From: Rheinheimera riviphila
GTDB lineage: Bacteria; Pseudomonadota; Gammaproteobacteria; Enterobacterales; Alteromonadaceae
Assembly: GCF_004005945.1 (NCBI RefSeq)
Contig: NZ_SACS01000031.1
Location: forward strand, 1 to 36,405
Direction of reading: 5' to 3'
Length of the DNA: 36,405 nucleotides
The notes under the pieces were generated by a model, which did not search any database, had not been told where the DNA came from, and saw only the letters and a program-made list of their open reading frames with translations. Below are positions 1 through 7,751 of the stretch, one piece after another. Position numbers and translations under genes: made by a program. How positions within the stretch are numbered: the first letter of the stretch is position 1; the number at the start of each line of letters is the position of its first letter.

Positions 1-44
1 GTTTGCTTTTTAAACAATCATTGAAACGTACTTTATTCTCGTAG

Positions 45-76
45 GGCGCTACTCGCCGCGTCAGCGGCAGTACGCC
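45..76. repeat. Imperfect GC-rich hairpin downstream of the sugar operon
   Basis: A stem forms from GGCG/CGCC, TACT/AGTA and GCCGC/GCGGC around a GTCA loop, with two single-C bulges on the left arm. It lies about 40 bases past the stop codon of the leftward isomerase gene. No T run follows on either strand, so it is not a classical intrinsic terminator. It could stabilise the mRNA 3' end or be a REP-like palindrome; I see no second copy in the window. Confidence 0.4.
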
Positions 77-115
77 ACAATCCGATTGCAAATTTATCAC
101 ACAGTGTTTTTACCT

Positions 116-1201
116 TTATTCCAACCCTAAAATCCGACGGTTGCGCGCTGCATCGGTGGCGGCTCCGGCGAAATCGTCAAAGGCGCGAGCTGCTTTGTTG
201 ATCAAATGTGCGCTGATAAAAGGCGCGCCTTCGGCGGCACCTTGCGCTGAATCTTTTAAACAACATTCCCACTCGAGCACTGCCCAACCACTAAATCCGT
301 ATTGAGTGAATTTGCTGAAAATGGCTTTAAAATCAACTTGTCCATCGCCTAAGGAGCGAAACCGACCCGGCCTGTCCTGCCAGTCCTGATAACCGCCATA
401 AACTCCTGCGCGGCCATTTGGGTTAAATTCGGCATCCTTGACATGGAACATTTTGATCCTGGGATGGTACAAATCGATAAAGGCCAGATAATCAAGTTGT
501 TGCAATACAAAATGGCTGGGATCAAACAAAATATTGGCGCGCGGATGTTGGTTTACTGCCTGCAAAAAACGCTCAAAAGTGGCGCCATCATGCAAATCTT
601 CGCCCGGGTGAATTTCATAACAAACATCGACCCCAGCTTCATCAAATGCATCAAGGATCGGCAACCAGCGCTTGGCTAACTCGGCAAAACCTTGTTCTAC
701 CAATCCGGCCGGACGTTGTGGCCATGGGTACACCAGATGCCACAATAACGCCCCGGAAAAAGTCGCATGGGCGGTTAAGCCTAAATTCTGACTGGCTTTG
801 GCCGCAAGTTTCAGCTGTGCCACCGCCCATTCGGTACGCGCAAGAGGTTTACCGCGTAGCGCTTCGGGGGCGAAGTTATCAAATAACTCATCGTAAGCCG
901 GATGCGCTGCCACCAGCTGACCTTGTAAATGGGTCGACAATTCAGTGATTCGCACACCCGCTTTGCTACAAATCGCCAGCACTTGCGCCACGTAAGCTTC
1001 ATTGTGTGCCGCTTGCTCTAAATCGAATAAGCTGGCGTCGTTGGTCGGCATTTGCACGCCGCGATAGCCTAAGCTAGCCGCCCATTGCACCATCCGCGTC
1101 AGACGGCTCAGTTCATGATCCTGCGGTTTGGCCGGAAATTCGCCCATAAACTGCGCCAGAAAAATCGCTGGTCCTTGAATGCTGCTTATTGCTATCGTCA
1201 T
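116..1201 (-). CDS. Sugar phosphate isomerase/epimerase family TIM-barrel protein (AP_endonuc_2 fold)
   Basis: A xylose-isomerase-like TIM barrel of about 361 residues without a signal peptide, so presumably cytoplasmic. The family's metal-binding pattern is visible: E in CYEIHPGED, D and H in FDPSHF, H in MFHVKD, and E in VLEWECC near the end. The ATG at 1201 is chosen because AAAGGA stands six bases upstream; an upstream in-frame TTG at 1219 would place that Shine-Dalgarno inside the coding region. It follows the Gfo/Idh/MocA gene by 51 bases on the same strand, so the two probably form an operon under the LacI-type operator near 2500. Relatives isomerise, epimerise, eliminate or hydrate keto-sugars and inosose-type compounds. 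The substrate cannot be read from the sequence. Confidence 0.85.
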   Translation of the reverse strand: MTIAISSIQGPAIFLAQFMGEFPAKPQDHELSRLTRMVQWAASLGYRGVQMPTNDASLFDLEQAAHNEAYVAQVLAICSKAGVRITELSTHLQGQLVAAHPAYDELFDNFAPEALRGKPLARTEWAVAQLKLAAKASQNLGLTAHATFSGALLWHLVYPWPQRPAGLVEQGFAELAKRWLPILDAFDEAGVDVCYEIHPGEDLHDGATFERFLQAVNQHPRANILFDPSHFVLQQLDYLAFIDLYHPRIKMFHVKDAEFNPNGRAGVYGGYQDWQDRPGRFRSLGDGQVDFKAIFSKFTQYGFSGWAVLEWECCLKDSAQGAAEGAPFISAHLINKAARAFDDFAGAATDAARNRRILGLE

Positions 1202-1252
1202 GGTGTGTCCTTTGATCAAAATGTTCAGATATCAATTCGAAATGAATGCCTG

Positions 1253-2410
1253 CTAAGTATTCGGGATCTGCAGCCACTTCGCGTCAGACTGGCCGCTTGA
1301 ACTAATGGTATCGATAAACGCCATGCCCCGAAGACCCGCAGCAATGCCCGGCACTCCGGTTGGCGTGCCACGTTCACCACGACGAATAGCTACTGCAAAA
1401 TCGCTGTATAAATTGGCCATCGCTTCCAGATAACCTTCCGGATGACCGGCTGGTAAGCGGCATCGTCTTAAAGCTTCAATACCAAGACCTGGCTGACCTT
1501 TACCCGCACGCAGCACCTGCACCGGCGCGCCGTGCGGTCGCAAAATAATGGTATTTGGCTCCATTTGCTGCCATTCCAAACCACCTTTGTCGCCATACAA
1601 CCGGATCTTCAAAGCGTTTTCTTCACCGGCACAGATCTGACTGGCGATCAGCACACCGCTGGCCCCGCCATTGGTGCGAAATAACGCCGCGCCGTCATCG
1701 TCCAGCCGCCGTCCGCTGACATGGCTTTTTAGCTCAGCGCAGATTTCAGTGATTTGTTGCTGACTGATAAATTCCGCGAGGCCGAAGGTATGGGTACCAA
1801 TGTCGGCCATACAACCGCTGTTGCCGGCCTGACTTGGATCGGTACGCCAGCTCGCTTGTTTATTCGAAGCTGCTTCCAAATCTTCAGTTAGCCAGCCTTG
1901 TGGATATTCGACAAAAATTTTGCGCAAAGTCCCCAGCTGGCCACTTTGCACCAGTTGCCGCGCCTGCCACACCATCGGGTAACCCAGATAAGTATGGGCC
2001 AGACCGTATAAACGGTCGGTATTGGCCAGATCGGCAGCTAAAGTTTGGGTTTCCGGTAAATTGATGCCAGCTGGTTTTTCACAAAACACATGAAAACCGG
2101 CGGCGATAGCGGCACGGCTAATCGGCACATGCAGTTGATTCGGCGTGACAATCACCAGCATTTCCATCCGCTGATCCGCAGGCAAACTGGCTTCAACCTG
2201 CAATAACTGCTGCCAGCTGCTGTAAAGGCGCGCATCGTCGATGCCCAGTGTGTCGCCGGTGCTTTGATTGTTGGTGGCATCGCGGCTAAACGCGCCGCAG
2301 ACCAGTTCAAACTGACCATCCAGCGCCGCAGCGTGGCGGTGGACTGCGCCAATAAAGGCACCTTCACCACCACCAATCATGCCAAAGCGGATTTTCGCTA
2401 ATTTCGCCAT
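1253..2410 (-). CDS. Gfo/Idh/MocA family NAD(P)-dependent sugar oxidoreductase
   Basis: A 385-residue two-domain dehydrogenase. The N-terminal Rossmann fold begins at IRFGMIGGGEGAFIG, and the CEKPAG segment carries the family EKP catalytic lysine. The C-terminal alpha/beta domain contains the DIGTH motif (residues about 200-205), whose His is the usual catalytic residue. The ATG at 2410 has AGGAG eight to nine bases upstream and is preferred over the TTG at 2437. It is the first gene of a leftward pair with the TIM-barrel isomerase. Family members oxidise a sugar or inositol hydroxyl with NAD(P). Paired with TIM-barrel enzymes they often produce a keto-sugar that the barrel then rearranges or eliminates. 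The exact substrate is unknown. Confidence 0.9.
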   Translation of the reverse strand: MAKLAKIRFGMIGGGEGAFIGAVHRHAAALDGQFELVCGAFSRDATNNQSTGDTLGIDDARLYSSWQQLLQVEASLPADQRMEMLVIVTPNQLHVPISRAAIAAGFHVFCEKPAGINLPETQTLAADLANTDRLYGLAHTYLGYPMVWQARQLVQSGQLGTLRKIFVEYPQGWLTEDLEAASNKQASWRTDPSQAGNSGCMADIGTHTFGLAEFISQQQITEICAELKSHVSGRRLDDDGAALFRTNGGASGVLIASQICAGEENALKIRLYGDKGGLEWQQMEPNTIILRPHGAPVQVLRAGKGQPGLGIEALRRCRLPAGHPEGYLEAMANLYSDFAVAIRRGERGTPTGVPGIAAGLRGMAFIDTISSSGQSDAKWLQIPNT

Positions 2411-2492
2411 GCAACGGGCTCCTGCTGCTAACAGCAATTTAATCGTTTAAGAGAGGGGGCAAAAAAAAGCTAGCACTGATGCCCTTTGCAAA

Positions 2493-2523
2493 AAATGTAA
2501 CGGATTACATTTATGGATGTCAA
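2493..2523 (-). promoter_or_regulatory. Promoter and LacI-type operator of the Gfo/Idh-isomerase operon
   Basis: On the minus strand a perfect -35 box TTGACA (2518-2523) is followed after 18 bases by TACATT (2494-2499, 4 of 6 matches). The palindrome with arms AAATGTAA and TTACATTT (2493-2500, 2505-2512) and centre CGGA covers the -10 and most of the spacer. Binding there would block polymerase. The palindrome resembles the one in front of the LacI-family gene at 2711, so that regulator is the likely ligand. No other element was found in the 2411-2683 part of this 378-base gene-free stretch. Confidence 0.65.
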
Positions 2524-2683
2524 CCTAGATTATCGCAAAAACGACCAATATCGGGCAAAAATGCGCCAGAAATGCGCTAACCCAGCACGGTTCAGACCCC
2601 TTTTTGCACAGAGAACGTCCATCAAACGCTTTATTATTGTGCAATATCAGCAAAAAACCAGCCCTACTGACTAGCAATCAGCT

Positions 2684-2726
2684 TTGACTCAGGTATGATT
2701 AAGCTAAATGATGATACCGGTTACAT
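2684..2726 (+). promoter_or_regulatory. Promoter and probable auto-operator of the LacI-family gene
   Basis: TTGACT (2684-2689) and AATGAT (2707-2712) stand 17 bases apart. ATGATACCGGTTACAT (2711-2726) is a 16-base imperfect palindrome (12 of 16 symmetric) with the central CCGG typical of LacI-family operators. It shares the TTACAT half with the operator at 2493-2512. It would overlap the transcription start, fitting autorepression. A second inverted copy of the arm (GTAACCGG, 2733-2740) lies just downstream and could form an RNA hairpin with CCGGTTAC at 2716-2723. Confidence 0.55.
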
Positions 2727-2788
2727 CCCATAGGTAACCGGACGCGTCCAGAATTCCATTTAACGCATATTTCAACTTAGGGACCTGC

Positions 2789-3826
2789 ATGTCGAATATT
2801 CGTGCCGTAGCAGAGCTTGCCGGAGTATCGGTCGCGACCGTCTCCCGCGCGCTGCAACAACCGGATTTAGTCTCCGCCAAAACCAAAGCCAAAGTCTTAG
2901 CAGCAGTGGAGGAAGTCGGCTATAAACCAAATTTAATGGCGGTCAAATTTCGCTCCGGCAAAACGCACAATCTGGTGGTGTTGGTACCAACAGTCGCCAA
3001 CGTGTTTTTTGCGCGCGTGATCAGTGGCATGCAACAAGCGGCCGCCGAAAAAGGCTATTCGCTGCTGCTGGCCAATACCCAGGGCGATCAAGAAATAGAG
3101 TCAAGCTACGCCAAAATGGTGCAAACCTCGCAGGCCGATGGTTTGATCCAGTTGCGGGCGCATAATCCGTTTGGTGAAGTGACCGATGATCAAAGCATGT
3201 TGCCGATGGTCAATGCCTGTGAAGTGCTGGACCAACAACGTTTTCCCACCGTGATGCTGGATAACCGTGCCGCCGCCCGCTGTATGACTGAACATTTAAT
3301 CAAGCTTGGTCACCGGCGTATTGCGATGGTCAAAGGCCCGCAGCGCAGCCCGCTGACCCGCGACCGGCTCGCCGGTTATCAAGACGCGTTAACCGCAGCC
3401 GGCATTGCCTTTGACGAACAGCTGTTATGCCCCGGCAATTTCAGCCTGCAATCCGGCCATAAAGCCGCCGCCACCTTGCTGGCCCTGCCCCATCCTCCGA
3501 CGGCGATTTTCTGCGAAAACGACGAAATGGCAATCGGGGTGGTGCAACGGGTAAAACAAAGTGGCCTGCGCATTCCAGAAGATCTGTCAGTTGCCGGTTT
3601 TGATGATATTTCCTTTGCCGCTTATTGTGATCCACCGCTGACCACCATTGCTCAGCCCGCTGAAGAATTTGGTAGCACAGCAGTGAATTTGTTGGTTGAT
3701 ATTTTACAAGGCCGCCTGACCAAGGCGCCAAAAGTCATTTTACCTTTTGAACTAGTGCTCAGAGCCAGTACTGGCCCGGCACCCGTCACCGTCGCGCTAT
3801 CACAGAAAGGAGAACAAGATGTCTGA
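2789..3826 (+). CDS. LacI family transcriptional regulator
   Basis: A 345-residue repressor-type protein. The N-terminal LacI helix-turn-helix is unmistakable (VAELAGVSVATVSRALQQP, residues 7-25), followed by the hinge region (VGYKPNLMAVKFRSG) and a periplasmic-binding-protein-like effector domain up to about residue 335. The NDEMAIGVV and SVAGFDDISFAAYCDPPLTTI segments are characteristic. The GGGACC stretch before the ATG is a usable Shine-Dalgarno. It is transcribed divergently from the dehydrogenase-isomerase operon and overlaps the next gene by 8 bases. It probably senses the sugar or an intermediate made by these enzymes and controls both directions through the two related palindromes. 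Effector unknown. Confidence 0.95.
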   Translation: MSNIRAVAELAGVSVATVSRALQQPDLVSAKTKAKVLAAVEEVGYKPNLMAVKFRSGKTHNLVVLVPTVANVFFARVISGMQQAAAEKGYSLLLANTQGDQEIESSYAKMVQTSQADGLIQLRAHNPFGEVTDDQSMLPMVNACEVLDQQRFPTVMLDNRAAARCMTEHLIKLGHRRIAMVKGPQRSPLTRDRLAGYQDALTAAGIAFDEQLLCPGNFSLQSGHKAAATLLALPHPPTAIFCENDEMAIGVVQRVKQSGLRIPEDLSVAGFDDISFAAYCDPPLTTIAQPAEEFGSTAVNLLVDILQGRLTKAPKVILPFELVLRASTGPAPVTVALSQKGEQDV

Positions 3827-4790
3827 TCCAAAACGTCCGTCTTTATTCACTGAGCACCGCAATACGTCCGTGCTTACTGCCTTGCAAAAAACGTCGTCAC
3901 CCATTGCCACTTCAAGCCTCAGCCGCCGGCAATTTTTGGGTTTTGGTGCCGCTGGTTTAGCTGGCGCGGCCTTGTTGTCTTCACCACTGTTCTCTAATCC
4001 GGCATTTGCGCTGACGGCGGATAACGCCGCAACAGTCGGCAAACGCGTGGGTAAAACTGGTCTGCAGCTGTACACAGTACGCGATTTAATGGCCGAAAAT
4101 GTCGCCAAAACGCTGAAGCTAGTGGCGAAAGTCGGTTATCAAGAACTGGAATTTGCCGGTTATTTTGAGCACAAACCAAAAGATTTACGCGCCATGCTCG
4201 ATGGTGAAGGGTTAACCGCACCGTCCTGCCATCTGCCGATAGAAGCTTTTGATAATGGCACCGATGCGATTATCGAAGCGGCGCTGACCATGGGTCATCA
4301 GTATGTGGTGATCCCTTATCTGACCGAACAGCAACGTGGCACCAGCATAGTTACTTATCAAAAACTGGCGGCGCGTTTTAACCAGATTGGTGAAGCGCTG
4401 CATAAAGCCGGGCTGAAATTCGCGTACCATAACCATGATTTTGAATTCCAGCTGACCGACAATCAGGTACCTTACGATGTGCTGCTGGCACAAACCGATC
4501 CACGTTATGTCACGATGGAACTGGACTTGTTCTGGACCATCAAGGCCAAGCGTGATCCACTGGCCTATTTTGCCAAACATCCGGGGCGTTTCCCGCTGTG
4601 GCATGTCAAAGACATGGACAGCGCCGGTAATTTTGCCGATGTCGGCAAAGGCACTATTGATTTCAAAGCTATTTTTGCCAAATCCGATGTGGCAGGTTTG
4701 CAGCACCCCTTTATTGAACATGATGCGGCCAAGGATCCTGTTGCTACCATCACCCAAGGTTTTGCCACGCTGAAAAGTTTACGCAGCTGA
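3819..4790 (+). CDS. Tat-exported sugar phosphate isomerase/epimerase family protein
   Basis: A 323-residue protein with a twin-arginine signal (SRRQFLGFG, Arg36-Arg37), a hydrophobic Ala/Gly/Leu stretch and a likely cleavage after NPAFA near residue 64. The rest is a xylose-isomerase-like TIM barrel with metal-ligand candidates E in YQELEFAGYF, H in YHNHDFEF, D in MELDLFW, H in LWHVKD and E in FIEHD. The 35-residue n-region is long, but no internal Met gives an alternative. AAAGGAG is seven bases before the ATG, and the gene overlaps the LacI gene by 8 bases, indicating translational coupling. Tat export suggests a folded, metal-loaded enzyme acting in the periplasm, unlike the cytoplasmic homologue at 116-1201. 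Confidence 0.88.
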   Translation: MSDPKRPSLFTEHRNTSVLTALQKTSSPIATSSLSRRQFLGFGAAGLAGAALLSSPLFSNPAFALTADNAATVGKRVGKTGLQLYTVRDLMAENVAKTLKLVAKVGYQELEFAGYFEHKPKDLRAMLDGEGLTAPSCHLPIEAFDNGTDAIIEAALTMGHQYVVIPYLTEQQRGTSIVTYQKLAARFNQIGEALHKAGLKFAYHNHDFEFQLTDNQVPYDVLLAQTDPRYVTMELDLFWTIKAKRDPLAYFAKHPGRFPLWHVKDMDSAGNFADVGKGTIDFKAIFAKSDVAGLQHPFIEHDAAKDPVATITQGFATLKSLRS

Positions 4791-4926
4791 TGCAGATGTA
4801 GCTATTGCGGCTGCTGGAGTTGCAGTTGGTTCGAAATTTGCTACTTGTCTGCCGAAGTCAGAGGTTGCTGCGAACGCGGGTTGCGTATCGCAGTCGCTGA
4901 TGCAAATTGCAACGAGGGAGCAGACG

Positions 4927-5451
4927 ATGAATATTGCAGGATTAACCGGCCACCACTATCTAATGCAATTCACGGCTCCGGCGGACGAGGCCAAAGACAT
5001 TGAGTTTCAGCGGCAACAAGCTGCCGCTGTCGCCGATGCGCAGGCGGCAAATTCCGCCACTTCTACCACGTCGAGCACTTCAGCTCAGTCCGGCGCTGAT
5101 CAATCAGCATCAGACCAATCCACCTCTCAGCAAAACGAAAGTTTTATCAATCAGATGCTGGAACAGTTGATTGCCAAACGGATTGGCCTCGATAAGAAAA
5201 AACTCGATGAAATCAAAGCTGAAATCGAAAAGCTGCAACAACAGCGGGATGCCTTAGCGGAACAAGTCGACACCAACCCAAAAGGCGCGCAGCAACTGAC
5301 ACAAATCGACAACAAAATTGCCGCCATGACCAAAATGATGGAAGAGCTGATCGCTCAGGATCTGGAGCGTCGAACCAAGCAAGAGCAGCAGCAATTGCAT
5401 GCTGAGAATGCCAAAAACACCCTGGTGCAGAAATATCAGCAGCTGGTTTAA
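4927..5451 (+). CDS. Hypothetical coiled-coil protein
   Basis: I do not recognise this 174-residue protein. After a short N-terminal stretch (MNIAGLTGHHYLMQF) come an Ala/Gln-rich segment and a Ser/Thr/Gln/Ala-rich low-complexity linker (about residues 35-70). A strongly heptad-like helix then runs from about residue 75 to the C-terminus (repeated Lys-Lys-Leu-Asp, Glu-Ile-Glu-Lys-Leu-Gln and Met-Met-Glu-Glu-Leu). No signal peptide or membrane segment is visible. GAGGGAG six bases before the ATG at 4927 decides the start over the ATG at 4900. It stands alone between the sugar locus and the EamA gene. Composition resembles small structural or flagellum-associated helical proteins, but nothing specific supports a role. 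Confidence 0.75.
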   Translation: MNIAGLTGHHYLMQFTAPADEAKDIEFQRQQAAAVADAQAANSATSTTSSTSAQSGADQSASDQSTSQQNESFINQMLEQLIAKRIGLDKKKLDEIKAEIEKLQQQRDALAEQVDTNPKGAQQLTQIDNKIAAMTKMMEELIAQDLERRTKQEQQQLHAENAKNTLVQKYQQLV

Positions 5452-5524
5452 GAGTTTGCGCTGACTAGCCTGGACGACTTAGACTCCGGCTATCGGTAGT
5501 AAATTTTTTGTCGGCAGCATACCA

Positions 5525-6424
5525 ATGACCTCATCAACCTCCAACACCACCCCGTTGCCAGCAAAACAAGCCGACTGGCCAGGTTTGTGGCGCATGATTC
5601 TGGCTATGCTGATGTCCGGCACCATCGGCTTATTTGTGGTGGAAAGTGGTCAGGACAACACCACAGTGGTGTTTTGGCGTTGCCTGATTGGCGGCAGTGC
5701 ATTACTGGCGTATTTAAGTTGGCGGCGGCAATGGCAAAAACTCAGTCGGGCCAATAGCGGTTGGCTGCTGTTAGGTGGTTTGGCGCTGGTCGCGAACTGG
5801 TTTTGTCTGTTTGGCGCTTATCATCTGAGCAGTATTTCGATTGCACCCCTGGTGTACCACACCCAACCATTTTTTCTGCTGTTAATAGTCGCGGTCAGTC
5901 AACGACAGGCGATAGCAGCAAGCCAATGGATGTTGTTATTACTGGCATTTTGTGGCGTGGCGCTGACCACCGGCCTGGATCTGAGCAGCTCCGGCGAACA
6001 AATCTGGTTGGGAGTTGGTCTGGCCGCCATCGCCGCCGCTTTGTACGCCGTGGCCACGTTAACCACCCGCCAGCTGACCGGCGTGCCACCGGCGCAAATT
6101 GCCGGTCTGCAAATGATGCTCGGGGTGCTGATTTTATTACCCTTTCCCAAAACCATGCTCACGGAACTGGCGCTGCCACAGCTAGTGCCGATTTTAATGC
6201 TGGGGTTAATGCACACCGCGCTGATGTACAACCTGATGTATAGCGCCTTTCAGCGCTTGCCGGTCAGCAGCATTGCGCTGCTGTCGTTTATTTACCCGCT
6301 GGTCGCGGTGCTGATTGATCTCTGGTATTACGATCTCAAACTAGCACCGCTGCAAATCCTCGGCATGGTGCTGATTTTAGCGGCGATTGGCCTACATCAA
6401 CGCGGGCAGCTGCTACGGCGTTGA
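5525..6424 (+). CDS. EamA/DMT superfamily transporter
   Basis: A 299-residue inner-membrane protein with about ten hydrophobic helices arranged as two EamA repeats (roughly residues 20-145 and 155-292). Segments such as VVFWRCLIGGSALLAYL in the first repeat and SSIALLSFIYPLVAVLIDL in the second are typical of drug/metabolite exporters. The Shine-Dalgarno is weak (GGCAG). Its last 12 bases overlap, tail to tail, the end of the DUF5924-type gene on the other strand. Substrate unknown; relatives export amino acids, nucleosides or other small metabolites. Confidence 0.9.
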   Translation: MTSSTSNTTPLPAKQADWPGLWRMILAMLMSGTIGLFVVESGQDNTTVVFWRCLIGGSALLAYLSWRRQWQKLSRANSGWLLLGGLALVANWFCLFGAYHLSSISIAPLVYHTQPFFLLLIVAVSQRQAIAASQWMLLLLAFCGVALTTGLDLSSSGEQIWLGVGLAAIAAALYAVATLTTRQLTGVPPAQIAGLQMMLGVLILLPFPKTMLTELALPQLVPILMLGLMHTALMYNLMYSAFQRLPVSSIALLSFIYPLVAVLIDLWYYDLKLAPLQILGMVLILAAIGLHQRGQLLRR

Positions 6425-7501
6425 TGCTGGCGTTGCTGTTGGCGTTTTTGCCGGTGTTTCGGTTGGTGTTGCTGCTGGTGCCGCAGCAACTGCCGTCACT
6501 TTAAAGCGGGTACTACCAATCAATTGCCCCGAATCGGTCACGACCCTGATTTGCCAATTGCCGACTGGGTTTTCCGGAAATTGTTGTTTGCGGGTCCAGG
6601 CGCGATACCCTTCTTTGCGACCACCCTGAATATCCAGCGCAATTTGCTCCACTTCACCACCGTGATGGATCCACTGATGGTAAATCTGCTCTTTCAGGCC
6701 GCGCGGCGCCTGCACTGAGGTAAAGGCGTATAAACCCAACTGCTGTAACGCCGCGACATCAATGGTTTCGATATTGTCCCCTGGTGAGCGCTGGGTGTAA
6801 TCCACATGCTGACTCAGCTGAATTTCACTTAAGCGAAGTACCGGCGCCGGTACCAGACTGCGCGCCAGCCAAATGCCCCCCGCCAGCACGCTCAACAATA
6901 CCAACAGGAGTGGCAAACGCCAAAACCCGGCGTTGGACAATAACGGCCGCATACTCGGAATACTCAGCACCACCGCGATGACCAGCGATAATTGCAAACT
7001 TTGACTGGTGGTTAAGAAAAACAAAAGTGGCAACACCACCATCAACACCGCAAATAACGCAAAACTGTGAAACGCCAGAAACAGCGCCCGGCGTTTGGCC
7101 AACACATTGTTGTACACCGGATCAATCACCGCGACTAAAGCGCAGCCCAGCAACAAGGCGGTAAATAACGCCTGCGGTTGATCCCAGTGGGTGGCCGCCA
7201 GAAAAAATGGCAAGGCAAAAAACAAACTTTCCTGATGCAATAACTGGGTGACAAAGCGGGTTAAATCTTCGGAAACACTGACCCCAAAACGACTGAGTAA
7301 ACCGGCGCGCAACCAGTGTTCGGCCATCAGCCACAACCAGCTGGCTAACATCAACACCGCAAAAAACTGCGCGAAATGTTCCCGTTTTTCTACTAACCAC
7401 AAACTGACTAAGCCAGTGATAAAGCCAAACAACGCGACCAGGCCAGCATACTTCTTCGTCAGCCCAATTAACCAAAAAAACAGCGATTGAATACGTTGCA
7501 T
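6413..7501 (-). CDS. DUF5924 family membrane protein with C-terminal DUF2914 domain
   Basis: A 362-residue protein. The N-terminal 220 residues hold about seven or eight hydrophobic helices (for example FFWLIGLTKKYAGLVALFGF and LPLLLVLLSVLAGGIWLA). A soluble segment of about 130 residues follows and matches my memory of DUF2914: HQWIHHGGEVEQIALDIQGGRKEGYRAWTRK split over residues 280-310, then GNWQIRVVTDSGQLIGSTRF. The last 24 residues are a Thr/Pro/Ala low-complexity tail, and its coding sequence overlaps the EamA stop. AGGTG stands five bases before the ATG. DUF2914 modules look like extracytoplasmic beta-domains. No function is established that I can name. Confidence 0.8.
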   Translation of the reverse strand: MQRIQSLFFWLIGLTKKYAGLVALFGFITGLVSLWLVEKREHFAQFFAVLMLASWLWLMAEHWLRAGLLSRFGVSVSEDLTRFVTQLLHQESLFFALPFFLAATHWDQPQALFTALLLGCALVAVIDPVYNNVLAKRRALFLAFHSFALFAVLMVVLPLLFFLTTSQSLQLSLVIAVVLSIPSMRPLLSNAGFWRLPLLLVLLSVLAGGIWLARSLVPAPVLRLSEIQLSQHVDYTQRSPGDNIETIDVAALQQLGLYAFTSVQAPRGLKEQIYHQWIHHGGEVEQIALDIQGGRKEGYRAWTRKQQFPENPVGNWQIRVVTDSGQLIGSTRFKVTAVAAAPAATPTETPAKTPTATPASTP

Positions 7502-7670
7502 CGAACACCTGAAAAAGCCAACGGAGTTGTTAGCCGTCCCACTATACGCTGGATTGACCCGCGCCGGGCGTTGTTTGCAACGTCAGCGCTGGCTATTGTC
7601 AAAAATTGAAATTTAACCCCGTAAAATCATCTTGTTATTTTTAGTTATTATCTTCAAGTTATTGTCCGTC

Positions 7671-7700
7671 ACTTACTTGTCGACAACTTACTTGTCCACA
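7671..7700. repeat. 15-base tandem direct repeat upstream of the APC permease
   Basis: Two adjacent copies read ACTTACTTGTCGACA and ACTTACTTGTCCACA (14 of 15 identical). They lie 52-81 bases before the permease ATG. They may be tandem binding half-sites or a simple slippage duplication. Confidence 0.6.
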
Positions 7701-7751
7701 ATAACAGTTTCGTTTTATGGTGGTCCAGACAGACCCGTCCACCGCAGGATT

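Noticed and set aside
4212-4757. A 181-codon open frame opposite the Tat-exported isomerase
   Set aside because: It lies fully antisense to a gene with clear family motifs, has no recognisable domain and no Shine-Dalgarno; it is a compositional shadow.
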